DNA of 64,000 nucleotides from contig OX463829.1 of assembly GCA_949825045.1 (NCBI GenBank), positions 3,658,001 to 3,722,000 on the forward strand. Reading direction: 5' to 3'. This document shows, piece by piece, positions 33,796 to 45,706 of the stretch. This DNA comes from Argyresthia goedartella. Taxonomy: Eukaryota; Arthropoda; Insecta; Lepidoptera; Argyresthiidae. The position numbers and the translations under genes were made by a program. The stretch's first letter is position 1. Every line of letters begins with the position of its first letter. The notes under the pieces were generated by a model, which did no database searches, was not told the DNA's origin, and worked only from the letters and a program-made list of their open reading frames with translations.

Positions 33796-35093
33796 ATGTT
33801 TAGACTTACACGTATATGTATGTATAGGTTTACAATGATAAAAGTTTAATACTTTCCAAAGCCTTCGGAACTCCTCTATATGAAAATCCAACTCGCATAA
33901 ATTCTATATCGATCGATTTTAGAGCTTCTTTAGGTTTTTGGTTCAGAAAAAACATCACTGCGTAAAATGACCTTTATTAAGTGGCTTCACAAAATGCTCC
34001 GTGCATCAATCTGTGACTCAGTCAGTGTGATTCGGTCTCCTTCAATGTGTAGTTTGTGAGTTAGATTTTTCGAGGTTTCTTTTGTTATTTTGAATAGTGC
34101 TTGTTAAATCTTGTTCAGAATTTTGTGTAGTTTCTTGTGTAATAAAAATCTTTCTGTTTGGTGCATTAATAGTGATATCATATGAAAAATTGTGAATAGT
34201 GACCTAACGAGGCGCTCGGAGACTTCAATGATTTTTAGCCAGGTATTTACTGCTTTTCAATTCACTAATATTACGTAGGTTCAAAGAATATATTGTTTTC
34301 CACGTTTTACTTCAATATTAGGTAAAACAAATGAATAGTTTAAACGCTGTCTATCATTATGTATACGCCGCGCGCTGCATTGCTCGGTTGATACTTGTAA
34401 TTTGATAGTATATTTCTATGAAGATATTTCTATGAATTTTCTTCTCGACAGAAAGTTTTTTTTATCATTATTTGATTACATAGTTTAGTACGGTTTGATA
34501 TCATACAAAACCCACAGGTTTTATCGTTTATATTCCTAAACATAAATTATTTTCTGCAAGTGAATGAAATATTTACAAAACGTTTTTATTTACGTGATTT
34601 ACTTACATCTAACATGTGATATTCATTTAGCAATGCATGTTGTTTAATTGCCTATCTAATCTTTGTTATGAAACTTGTTTCAAAAATTACAAGCACTGTA
34701 AAGTTATTTTGTATTAACAGTATCAGTGCAAAATGATAACGTGGTATTTGCGGTTGGTAATTTCTACCATTTCGCAGCGCTCTGGGAGACAGTCATCGCA
34801 AAAGCGCAGCCCTTTACGTTTCACGCGCGTGGTATCAAATTGGGACTTCTATCGCCTCAGTGGTTATGTATGTAATATTTACACAACTCGATTGAGCTCT
34901 CTCCTGTCTTATCTTATTTATCTATCTAACTATACAATCTCGCTTATCCGCAACTTATCCTAATTCGTATTACTATATATATACAATTTTTTTTATTTTA
35001 TTTTTTTCTAAACCATGCAAGATCCTTAAATCTACAAAGTAGTTACTCAAATTTACAGCTTTCAGCTTAATTATATAACTTTTATTCACTATC

Positions 35094-38000
35094 TTATTTA
35101 TCTATGCCCTTATTCGTCCTCACATAATACCTGGCTATATTTATAGTATTGAAGTTACCCAATATCTCATTTGAAACCGGATCTACTAAAGTATAACAGT
35201 TCGGATATACCACTGCCGAAATAACATAAGGCCCTTTATACAACAATGAAAATTTCCGCATGATTTTATGTTCTTTATTTGAACGCACAAAAGTCTTAAG
35301 TTTCACATAATCACCTATACGATAGACTTCTAACTTACGCCGTTTGTCTGCCTGTCGCTTACGTCGTTCACTAGAACTTTTAGAGTTTTCTATCGCTACA
35401 TTCCGCACCTGTTCCGTATCTCGCGCACTATGACCTAATAACCATTCATCGCCTAATTCCTTGTCAATAGTTAACGGTTCCCGCCTACCAAACGCTTACT
35501 CATTAGGCGCAAAGCCTGTGCTTGTGTGTTTGATATTATTGTAGCAATTTTGAATGTCCGGTAACACGTCGACCCAACTACGATTACTTCCGCCGCAATA
35601 AGTTCTAATTAGCCGACCTAGCTCGCGATTCACTCTTTCCACGCTATTAGAATTTGGACAATACACCGACGTATGAGTGACCCGAATCCCTAGCTGTTTG
35701 AGACGAAATTCCCAAACTTTCGATATGAACTGTGGTCCTGAGTCCGTAATTATAGTTTCGATAGGTATTTCCCTATGAAATCTCTTTGTACAAGCGAGCA
35801 CGCTCCTTCCTGTAGATTTACGCATTGGATACAATTTTATTACTTTACTGTACACGTCTTGAATCACATATATATATTGATATCCGAATTTACCTACGGG
35901 CAATGGCCCATAAAGGTCCGAGAAAACTTTCTCACCCAACCTTTCCGCCAACACCGGTGTACAAGGACCAACGGTATTGTTAGTACTTGGTTTGACCTTT
36001 TGACATATGTCACAACTTCTTATCACCAAGCTAATCACCCTACTCATATGAAGAAAATAATATCTGTCTTTCATCAGTGCTAATATTTTATATCTGCCGT
36101 AGTGACCTATTTCTTCATGTATGTGTAAAATTAGTTCCTCCTGTAGTGATTTCGGAATTACTAACAACTGTACGTTCCGCTTCGGCACGTGAAAATATAT
36201 CGTATCACCTACTAGCTTGTAATTATCAAACCCTCTCGTTCCCGTATCTACCACCCTACGTCTGATACAACCGCTAATTCGATTTAACCGCTCATCTTCG
36301 CTTTGTAATCTCGCAATGTCCCGTAAACTCGAAATAACACTTGCGGTATTCGATGCCTGAAACCAGAATATTCCCGGCTGAATATTCATACTGTCATTCA
36401 TGCCTCCAGGTCCCGCTATTTGCCTGCTTAGCGTGATGGCAATTTGATTATCAGTCCCTCGCACAAATTCTATGTCGTAATCGAATTTCTCTAAAAACAT
36501 AACCCACCTAGTTACGCGTGCCCCCAATAAAGTCCACGACTCAATGAACGTCAAACTTTTATGATCAGTTCTAATAATAACTTTTTCTCCCCGCAAATAT
36601 ATCTCAAATCGCTTTAAAGTGTATAACTGCATACATTTCCTGTTCACTGAAAGACCATCTAGTCTGAGCTCCCTTAAATGCCTGCGAACAGAACCCTATA
36701 ATTCGTTCCTGGCCCGAATCATCTAATTGATAAACATAGCCCCCAATTCCTATAGCGCTGGCGTCACATTGAACATAATATGTTTTTCCCGCCAATGGCT
36801 GACTCAAAATTATACTTTCTAAGAATTGTTTTTTTATCTCGTCAAAAGCACTCTGCACCTGCGCACTCCAGACGAACTTGACTCCAGACCGTAATAAATT
36901 GTACAAGGGCTGTGTTAACGTTCCAAAATTTTTTATAAACCTCCGAAAGTAATTTATGAACCCCAAAAACGCCCTCAATTGCCTGACAGTTCTGGGTGAC
37001 GGATATAATTTAAGTGTTTCAATTTTGTCCGGGTCCATTTGCAAACCTTGTGTAGACAAAATGTGCCCCAATAACTTGACCTTTTTTTGTGCGAACTCGC
37101 ATTTTTTTAGTTTGCATGTGAAGCCCGCGTCTTTCAATTTACTCAGAACCGTGTCCACTTGAGACAAATGCTGATCGAAGTCACCCTCAGTTAAAATCGC
37201 CAAATCGTCAACAAAATTTAAACAATATGACCTAACCTCTGGCCCTAAAATTAAGTCCATCGCCCTCGAAAATGAACCCACACTGGTTTTCAACCCCTGA
37301 GTTAAAACGTTGTAAACATAACTTCTGCCTTGATATACAAAACCCGTGTATCTTTTAGATTCGTCTGATAATGGTATAGAAAAATACGCATCTTTGATAT
37401 CAATAACCCCTTTGTAGTTTATTTGGCGCCCCGATTGCAATATCTCACTCATTAAAGGTGTAGTTTCAACTTCCCCAACCATTCCCGTATTTAATTGTCG
37501 TGCATCTAGCAGGATACGGACCTCCCCTGACTTCTTTAGTGCACAAGTCAATGGACTGCTGAAATCCGTAGATTGCCTGCTAATAATACCTATCTGTTCC
37601 ATTTCTTTCAATCGTTTTGTTACTTTATCGCGATATGCGAACGGTATGGGATAGCTTCGTTTTACGAAAGGCGTTTCATCTCTCATTTTTATCTCATGTA
37701 TATATTTATTTGTCCGACCTACCCTATCGCCTAACAACTCTGCATGTTTATTTAACACCGGCAATAACTTTGTTTTGTGTTCAACAGGTATTGATGAATT
37801 ATTCACATATTCCTCTATCATATTTCTACTGGTATCTTGGTTCTGTACCTCCATTGTATAACAGCAAGAATCCTGATTAGGACCAGTACCTAATGGTATT
37901 TCACACATCCGCCCGGCGCTTCGTATAATTAGCCTCTTATTACCCTCACACATTAAACTGGCTCGCGTCTGTTGTATAAAATCAAACCCTAAAATTAAAT

Positions 38001-38406
38001 CTTTAGGCACCCTTGTTAATACTAGCATTGGAGTATCGATAACGCATTCACCTATTGTTAATGGTAACGTAACTAACTTATCAACCCTTTCTTTACTGAC
38101 CCCGAACGCACCAGTGATTCTCAAACTTGGAATCGGTATTTCCGTCGGTTTTCCCAATTGTCTGCATACTTCATCGTACACTCTCCGACTAATTACACTG
38201 ATTTCGCTGCCCGAATCAATCAAACTCCTTACAATAATATTCCCAATACGCACATCTATCTCAGGTAATGTCAAGGTACTACATAAATCGCGCCCACACT
38301 CAGTCGAATCGTCGTCTCTGAATATCGTATGTAAACGCCTGTCATTTCGATTTCTACAATTCGATCTAGATTTTTCATCTAAACACGTGTGTTTAGATGA
38401 AAAATC
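35094..38406 (-). pseudogene. pol: Gypsy pol, copy A (protease-RT-RNase H-integrase)
   Basis: Protease: SLIDSGSEISVIS near 38220. RT: IDIKDAYFSIPL and the catalytic FVDDLAIL near 37200. RNase H: YYVQCDASAIGIGGYV near 36750. Relative to copy B, two bases are missing in the GCAGTTATA run near 36632, shifting the frame after MYAVI. Integrase follows: zinc-binding H-H-C-C region (CDICQK), then the D-D-E triad in SDLYGPLP, TDSGPQF and NSVERVNRE. A TAA at 35496-35498 after TGFAPNE interrupts the integrase in both copies. The GPY-type C-terminal module (KFSLLYKGPYVI) continues in frame to 35094. Confidence 0.85.
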
Positions 38407-38472
38407 GTATTATTAGCGCATAAAGCGCATGGATATGCCGTGGCATATCCATGCGCTTTATGCGCTAATAAT
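38369..38472. repeat. Two adjacent perfect palindromes, copy A
   Basis: 38369-38406 has 18-bp arms (GATTTTTCATCTAAACAC) around GT. 38409-38472 has 31-bp arms (starting ATTATTAGCGCATAAAGCGC) around GT. A further GT separates them. They lie in the overlap between the middle ORF and pol. The identical pair in copy B is at 49623-49660 and 49663-49726. Confidence 0.9.
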
Positions 38473-38606
38473 TGAATAAATTCATTCACACCCACGTTCG
38501 AATCCAAATTACACAAATCATACAGTCTATGCTTTTTTCCAATTTGATCGGCTGTTCATCCAAAACGTAATAAATATCTGAGCGCGAACGACCCGCGCGG
38601 GTCCAC
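38379..38606 (-). CDS. Gypsy middle (nucleocapsid-like) frame, copy A
   Basis: The frame entered by a -1 shift at the end of gag. It runs about 75 codons and ends in the palindromes, where a CALC-X6-H segment is followed, one more -1 shift away, by a further Cys of the pol frame. This is a possible CCHC knuckle. It is the same as the copy B frame at 49633-49860. The knuckle call is tentative. Confidence 0.45.
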
Positions 38607-38615
38607 TAGTTTTTT
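38590..38615 (-). promoter_or_regulatory. -1 ribosomal frameshift signal, copy A
   Basis: Read on the minus strand: slippery heptamer A AAA AAC in the gag frame (38615-38609), the gag stop TAG (38608-38606), a 5-nt spacer counted from the heptamer, then the stem GACCC-GCGC-GGGTC (38603-38590). The GCGC loop could also pair with a downstream GCGC for a pseudoknot. This is the classic layout for making a gag-pol fusion. Confidence 0.75.
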
Positions 38616-39676
38616 GAATTCGAACTTATCGCATTATTTCTGTCACTTGAACTTTGCCCTGCCTCTGTATTATCTGAAACATCATTGCCCCTTTGGAACC
38701 CTATTGCCTTGAGACTAGCCTGAAGCTGTCTACCTCTACCGCGAAAATAACCGCGAGCGCGCGTCCCAAATTCGTTTCGCGCCTTCGTTCCCGCGTTATA
38801 ATTATTCCTACGACTCACCGCGTTATAACGTATCGTATTTACCCGCATAGCACGATAATGCCCACACATGTAGCTATTCCGCCTTACGTTATTCGTATTC
38901 ATTGTCTCCAAACTCTGCAACGCACTTAATCCCCCATCGACATTCCGTTCTAAATGCCGAAGGAACTCGACCGCATCTCGTTTAGTCATTGGTTCCTTTC
39001 TAGCAAAAAACGCTACCTGAATATCACGCGGCAACTGTCTGAAAATCGTGTTGATTTTCTCCGTATCAGTAAACGGTATCGTAAGCTCATATATGCTATT
39101 CAATTGAGAGGCAAAGAATTCTTCCATACTTTGACCTTTCTTAGAATCAAACTTCGCAGTTAGGAATCTTTGTTTAATTAATTCCTGTTCATTATCACCC
39201 CAGAATACCTCTCTGAAATCTTTTTCAAAATCCGAATAGGTTCGCCATGAGTCTCTGTATATGCTCATTCGAACTTTTGCAATTCCTACCAAACTATCCG
39301 TTGCCCATATCAAAGCCCTAGAACTATCTCCCGAGACTTAAATATAAGCCTTTAAATCTCTTAAGAAAATCATCGGATTTTCTTAACTCCGCCCATCGAA
39401 TGTCGGCAACTTCTGTGTCATTTTCACTATGCATGATTGACGTTTTTCTACCGATTGTTCAAACGTCTCTAGTTCCTGTCTGTCAGTCTGTCTGTCCGAA
39501 GTCCTACTAGTATTGCTCGCGCTAGAACCCCTTTCCAAACTGTCTAATCTGTTCACTATTTCAGATAACAATTGCGTCACCTGGCCTGACGCCATTTCAT
39601 TATTTAAAATACTTGTCTGGGAAAGTGAGTCAACTTGTTCAACACGACTAACGTTTTTTCGAAACCGGCCGGCCAT
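38606..39676 (-). pseudogene. gag: Gypsy gag, copy A, two stops
   Basis: The same 356-codon gag as copy B, but interrupted by TAA at 39385-39383 (after TFDGRS) and TAA at 39340-39338 (in the AYIKVSG segment, Lys codon changed). The rest is nearly identical to copy B. The first stop arises from two changed bases that also lengthen a local inverted repeat, TTAAGAAAATC/GATTTTCTTAA (39361-39386). Confidence 0.9.
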
Positions 39677-39849
39677 TATTCCTGAACACTAAACCGCCGT
39701 GGCTCGAAAACAATGCCCCTTTTTTTTGCTTATTTCTTACTTACAAAACTGAACTGTTTAAAATCGTTTCTACGTTGTGTTATTTTTAAAAGTAACGCGA
39801 TAGACCTTGATTCTTTTAGAATATCTAGGTATCAGACTATCTAGGATAT

Positions 39850-39867
39850 CCTTCGGTCTCGGCACCA
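39850..39867 (-). other. Primer-binding site, copy A
   Basis: TGGTGCCGAGACCGAAGG on the minus strand, starting 7 nt inside the 5' LTR. TGG-starting sites pair with a tRNA 3' CCA end. The tRNA species is not identified. The copy B equivalent is at 51104-51121. Confidence 0.6.
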
Positions 39868-39874
39868 GAAAATC

Positions 39875-42110
39875 TGTATCGGCATTAACGGCTAAGGTCG
39901 AGCCACCGCTATCAGTAGCTATGATCGTCTATTCTATCTACCCCAAAAAGAGATGTCCCGATTCAGCTGTAAAATTTGTAAGTTAAGAATGATAAGTCAG
40001 AATTTCTCGTTCGTTGAGAAGTTCGTTAGGCGTACAATAGTCGAGCGGAAGATTGGTTCAGGAATTCAGAGTTTCAAGTTAGACAGAGAAAGCATATATG
40101 TCCGCAAGCCAGTAATTCGCATCAGTCAGCGGTGTACTGCGCCAGATCGATCTTTGTTATATTTTGTGTGATGGTACCATTTATTTTTTTGTATATATGG
40201 GCGCTTGGAACTTCTTTTAGTGGTCGACCACGATTTGTAATATTTGTTTGGGATATCGTATAGATATCCGTCGTAGTTTTACGACGTGAGTACTCAATGA
40301 TATTTCATGTGCTCGCTAGAAGCGGCTTGTGGTGGTTCCAATTATATATTTAGTTCACGGCAATAACGATCCGAAAAGACCGGTTTACACAATTGCGATT
40401 TGATTTTCCGAAATGGGTTTTAACTAGCGGTTACATCAAAAGGTCCGTAACGTTTTGAAACCTACAACTCTGCGCAATTTGAGCTGGATGTTATCGAAAC
40501 GTAGTCATTAGCGCTTTAGGAGATCTAATCCACACCATAGCGAAGTGCATAGTTCGATAAATACCGAACTATGAATTCCACTAGCCGCAGCACGTCCTCA
40601 ACTGAGCCTTATCATATATATTGACTCAGCCTACACATTAGACCTCCAGCGTAATTTACATTTAATTTAAAGATGCAACTTGAATCCAAACTGACCCAAG
40701 GCAAAGCAAAACCACCTACCCGGTCCTAAACAATGACTAACTAATAATAACTTTAGACTGTAAATTGATCTCTTCGCGCGTCCCCGACAATACTCAAATG
40801 TCAAAATATCAACACGATAGGTTATCTGTGTTGACACCGGTTTAACTTTGTTCTGAATTTGTTATTTCCATCCGCGGAACCTCATCGATCAAACAGTCTC
40901 CCTATGCCCTGCCAACCTAGGTTTAGCCGCAACTAAACTCCTGTCTAGCCTAGTCTCAAAACCTAGTGTTATACCACGTCAATTATCGACACCACTCGAA
41001 AATGGTTGAGTTTGATTTGAATGTGCTTGTATGTTTAATGACTGTGTGTGTGGGAATTTCAAAACTCGCTACTCGAAAGGAATGAGGAGAGGATTAGCCC
41101 GCGAATATCCTAAGAGCCAATCCAGGAACCCTATGGTGAAGGAAAAAGGAATTTAGGGTCGCTCCAAGCCCAGACTCAGACTCAGATCAGTGACTTACAA
41201 GTTCTTATCTAACGACCCAAGGATAGTTTTGGAATTTGGGGTAGGTTGATTTAAAAGATAGGAACCGAGGTATATCTCGGCGCTTCAGACACTCACGAAA
41301 ATCCACTGAAACTCGCAATCACAATTCACCCAGTTCTGACGCGTAACACGGCAGACCAAAACTGTTCATAATCGTGAAAGACGACTGTCACAGTAGCTAG
41401 ACGCTGAGACTGAATGCTCTCCCTTCCCCCGCAATCGTATTTATACACCCCACATGTCTGAAAAAAAAAATGGCGTCCTTTGCGAACACGCTCTGCCCAA
41501 GCGAAGCTTCTTATCACTAACTACACAGGGTCTAATTTCAACCATGCCATGCAGATCCGCCGTTCTACAAATTGTGTGTACGCATATTCACTATGATCAA
41601 CCGTAGGTTATCATTCAAATCATTCGGTATGGCCGATACACAAAATCTGTTGACCGCTGATCATAAAAGCTTGTTGCGATTAATTAAGCCTTCCCGACCG
41701 CTAGCGCGCGAAACAAAGACCACTAGAATGCTATTCATACTAGTCGTGTCAAACTCACCATCTCATACCTCAATCGCAATTGTATATTTGCAATCAACAT
41801 AATAGCTTTCTCCGTATCGTTCCATAATAACCTTTCATTATTTAGTTATTCATAATTTTATTCAGCGCGCAGCCAAATTGGCTCTGATCCCTACACATCT
41901 CGCAGGAATGCGACAAAAAAACCTGACCTGTAACCTTCCTCGAACCATCCCACGCGTCGGCTCATTGTTTTTTGCTAACTTGCCCCTGAGCTACTCAAAA
42001 CCCCAAACGTTATCTGAACCGATTCTCGTATTCAAAACAGCGCGGCGATGGGCTAGCCCTCTGTCACGCAAATGAATTATCAAATGTACTGACTCTCGTG
42101 TACCATTACA
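39875..42110 (-). repeat. Gypsy LTR 2 (shared middle LTR)
   Basis: It acts as 5' LTR of copy A and 3' LTR of copy B. The ends match the others. It is nearly identical to LTR 3 and lacks the LTR 1 deletions. Confidence 0.9.
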
Positions 42111-42486
42111 GCCCCCTCCCAGACCTTGAGACACTGTTTATCTCAGTTAACATGGCGCAAGGATCTCATTACCACTATGCTACCCATGCTTTGTCCATAT
42201 CTACTCTATATGTACGGACATCTCAAATCATGTACACAGACCGATGAATCTGTCAATTATGTATGTAATATTTACACAACTCGATTGAGCTCTCTCCTGT
42301 CTTATCTTATTTATCTATCTAACTATACAATCTCGCTTATCCGCAACTTATCCTAATTAGTATTACTATATATATACAATTTTTTTTATTTTATTTTTTT
42401 CTAAACCATGCAAGATCCTTAAATCTACAAAGTAGTTACTCAAATTTACAGCTTTCAGCTTAATTATATAACTTTTATTCACTATC

Positions 42487-45400
42487 TTATTTATCTATGC
42501 CCTTATTCGTCCTCACATAATACCTGGCTATATTTATAGTATTGAAGTTACCCAATATCTCATTTGAAACCGGATCTACTAAAGTATAACAGTTCGGATA
42601 TACCACTGCCGAAATAACATAAGGCCCTTTATACAACAATGAAAATTTCCGCATGATTTTATGTTCTTTATTTGAACGCTCAAAAGTCTTAAGTTTCACA
42701 TAATCACCTATACGATAGACTTCTAACTTACGCCGTTTGTCTGCCTGTCGCTTACGTCGTTCACTAGAACTTTTAGAGTTTTCTATCGCTACATTCCGCA
42801 CCTGTTCCGTATCTCGCGCACTATGACCTAATAACCATTCATCGCCTAATTCCTTGTCAATAGTTAACGGTTCCCGCCTACCAAACGCTTACTCATTAGG
42901 CGCAAAGCCTGTGCTTGTGTGTTTGATATTATTGTAGCAATTTTGAATGTCCGGTAACACGTCGACCCAACTACGATTACTTCCGCCGCAATAAGTTCTA
43001 ATTAGCCGACCTAGCTCGCGATTCACTCTTTCCACGCTATTAGAATTTGGACAATACACCGACGTATGAGTGACCCGAATCCCTAGCTGTTTGAGACGAA
43101 ATTCCCAAACTTTCGATATGAACTGTGGTCCTGAGTCCGTAATTATAGTTTCGATAGGTATTTCCCTATGAAATCTCTTTGTACAAGCGAGCACGCTCCT
43201 TCCTGTAGATTTACGCATTGGATACAATTTTATTACTTTACTGTACACGTCTTGAATCACATATATATATTGATATCCGAATTTACCTACGGGCAATGGC
43301 CCATAAAGGTCCGAGAAAACTTTCTCACCCAACCTTTCCGCCAACACCGGTGTACAAGGACCAACGGTATTGTTAGTACTTGGTTTGACCTTTTGACATA
43401 TGTCACAACTTCTTATCACCAAGCTAATCACCCTACTCATATGAAGAAAATAATATCTGTCTTTCATCAGTGCTAATATTTTATATCTGCCGTAGTGACC
43501 TATTTCTTCATGTATGTGTAAAATTAGTTCCTCCTGTAGTGATTTCGGAATTACTAACAACTGTACGTTCCGCTTCGGCACGTGAAAATATATCGTATCA
43601 CCTACTAGCTTGTAATTATCAAACCCTCTCGTTCCCGTATCTACCACCCTACGTCTGATACAACCGCTAATTCGATTTAACCGCTCATCTTCGCTTTGTA
43701 ATCTCGCAATGTCCCGTAAACTCGAAATAACACTTGCGGTATTCGATGCCTGAAACCAGAATATTCCCGGCTGAATATTCATACTGTCATTCATGCCTCC
43801 AGGTCCCGCTATTTGCCTGCTTAGCGTGATGGCAATTTGATTATCAGTCCCTCGCACAAATTCTATGTCGTAATCGAATTTCTCTAAAAACATAACCCAC
43901 CTAGTTACGCGTGCCCCCAATAAAGTCCACGACTTAATGAACGTCAAACTTTTATGATCAGTTCTAATAATAACTTTTTCTCCCCGCAAATATATCTCAA
44001 ATCGCTTTAAAGTGTATATAACTGCATACATTTCCTGTTCACTGAAAGACCATCTAGTCTGAGCTCCCTTAAATGCCTGCGAACAGAACCCTATAATTCG
44101 TTCCTGGCCCGAATCATCTAATTGATAAACATAGCCCCCAATTCCTATAGCGCTGGCGTCACATTGAACATAATATGTTTTTCCCGCCAATGGCTGACTC
44201 AAAATTATACTTTCTAAGAATTGTTTTTTTATCTCGTCAAAAGCACTCTGCACCTGCGCACTCCAGACGAACTTGACTCCAGACCGTAATAAATTGTACA
44301 AGGGCTGTGTTAACGTTCCAAAATTTTTTATAAATCTCCGAAAGTAATTTATGAACCCCAAAAACGCCCTCAATTGCCTGACAGTTCTGGGTGACGGATA
44401 TAATTTAAGTGTTTCAATTTTGTCCGGGTCCATTTGCAAACCTTGTGTAGACAAAATGTGCCCCAATAACTTGAGCATTTTTTTAGTTTGCATGTGAAGC
44501 CCGCGTCTTTCAATTTACTCAGAACCGTGTCCACTTGAGACAAATGCTGATCGAAGTCACCCTCAGTTAAAATCGCCAAATCGTCAACAAAATTTAAACA
44601 ATATGACCTAACCTCTGGCCCTAAAATTAAGTCCATCGCCCTCGAAAATGAACCCACACTGGTTTTCAACCCCTGAGTTAAAACGTTGTAAACATAACTT
44701 CTGCCTTGATATACAAAACCCGTGTATCTTTTAGATTCGTCTGATAATGGTATAGAAAAATACGCATCTTTGATATCAATAACCCCTTTGTAGTTTATTC
44801 GGCGCCCCGATTGCAATATCTCACTCATTAAAGGTGTAGTTTCAACTTCCCCAACCATTCCCGTATTTAATTGTCGTGCATCTAGCAGGATACGGACCTC
44901 CCCTGACTTCTTTAGTGCACAAGTCAATGGACTGCTGAAATCCGTAGATTGCCTGCTAATAATACCTATCTGTTCCATTTCTTTCAATCGTTTTGTTACT
45001 TTATCGCGATATGCGAACGGTATGGGATAGCTTCGTTTTACGAAAGGCGTTTCATCTCTCATTTTTATCTCATGTATATATTTATTTGTCCGACCTACCC
45101 TATCGCCTAACAACTCTGCATGTTTATTTAACACCGGCAATAACTTTGTTTTGTGTTCAACAGGTATTGATGAATTATTCACATATTCCTCTATCATATT
45201 TCTACTGGTATCTTGGTTCTGTACCTCCATTGTACAACAGCAAGAATCCTGATTAGGACCAGTACCTAATGGTATTTCACACATCCGCCCGGCGCTTCGT
45301 ATAATTAGCCTCTTATTACCCTCACACATTAAACTGGCTCGCGTCTGTTGTATAAAATCAAACCCTAAAATTAAATCTTTAGGCACCCTTGTTAATACTA

Positions 45401-45706
45401 GCATTGGAGTATCGATAACGCATTCACCTATTGTTAATGGTAACGTAACTAACTTATCAACCCTTTCTTTACTGACCCCGAACGCACCAGTGATTCTCAA
45501 ACTTGGAATCGGTATTTCCGTCGGTTTTCCCAATTGTCTGCATACTTCATCGTACACTCTCCGACTAATTACACTGATTTCGCTGCCCGAATCAATCAAA
45601 CTCCTTACAACAATATTCCCAATACGCACATCTATCTCAGGTAATGTCAAGGTACTACATAAATCGCGCCCACACTCAGTCGAATCGTCGTCTCTGAATA
45701 TCGTAT
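42487..45706 (-). pseudogene. pol: Gypsy pol, copy B, split by 19-bp deletion
   Basis: The same domain order as copy A. The 5' part of the frame is displaced from gag by the transposon at 45711-49584. A 19-bp deletion near 44475, relative to copy A, removes the EFAQKKVK region after KLKKC and shifts the frame, so RT and RNase H/integrase are in different ORFs. The MYAVIYTLKRFEIYLRGEKV junction that is broken in copy A is intact here. The integrase TAA (42889-42891) is shared with copy A. The C-terminal integrase module runs to 42487. Confidence 0.87.

Larger units (their letters stand above)
31072..34863. mobile_element. DNA transposon insertion in gypsy copy A
   Basis: Copy B (42251-42270) shows the empty site, so the insertion is exact: 3792 bp with TTAT duplicated on both sides (31068-31071, 34864-34867). 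The ends are inverted repeats, CCACTCAGGCGAT and CCACTGAGGCGAT (from the right), about 16 of 20 matching. No transposase ORF is visible, so it is non-autonomous. Near the right end there is a possible 5' exon (ATGATTTTTAGCCAG|GTATTT near 34230-34245) and an acceptor (TTGTATTAACAG, about 34709-34720), a hint of a promoter and spliced transcript. The superfamily is unassigned. Confidence 0.8.

Noticed and set aside
34733..34963. 76-codon ORF crossing the right end of the transposon in copy A
   Set aside because: It runs from transposon sequence into gypsy non-coding sequence. Only the possible upstream splice signals were noted.
35775..38416. Plus-strand ORFs across gypsy pol (for example 35775-36083, 37617-37880)
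   Set aside because: Antisense shadows present in both copies.
28705..39874. Envelope gene (errantivirus-type) in the gypsy copies
   Set aside because: Only a short non-coding stretch and the polypurine tract lie between integrase and the 3' LTR. No membrane-protein ORF was found.
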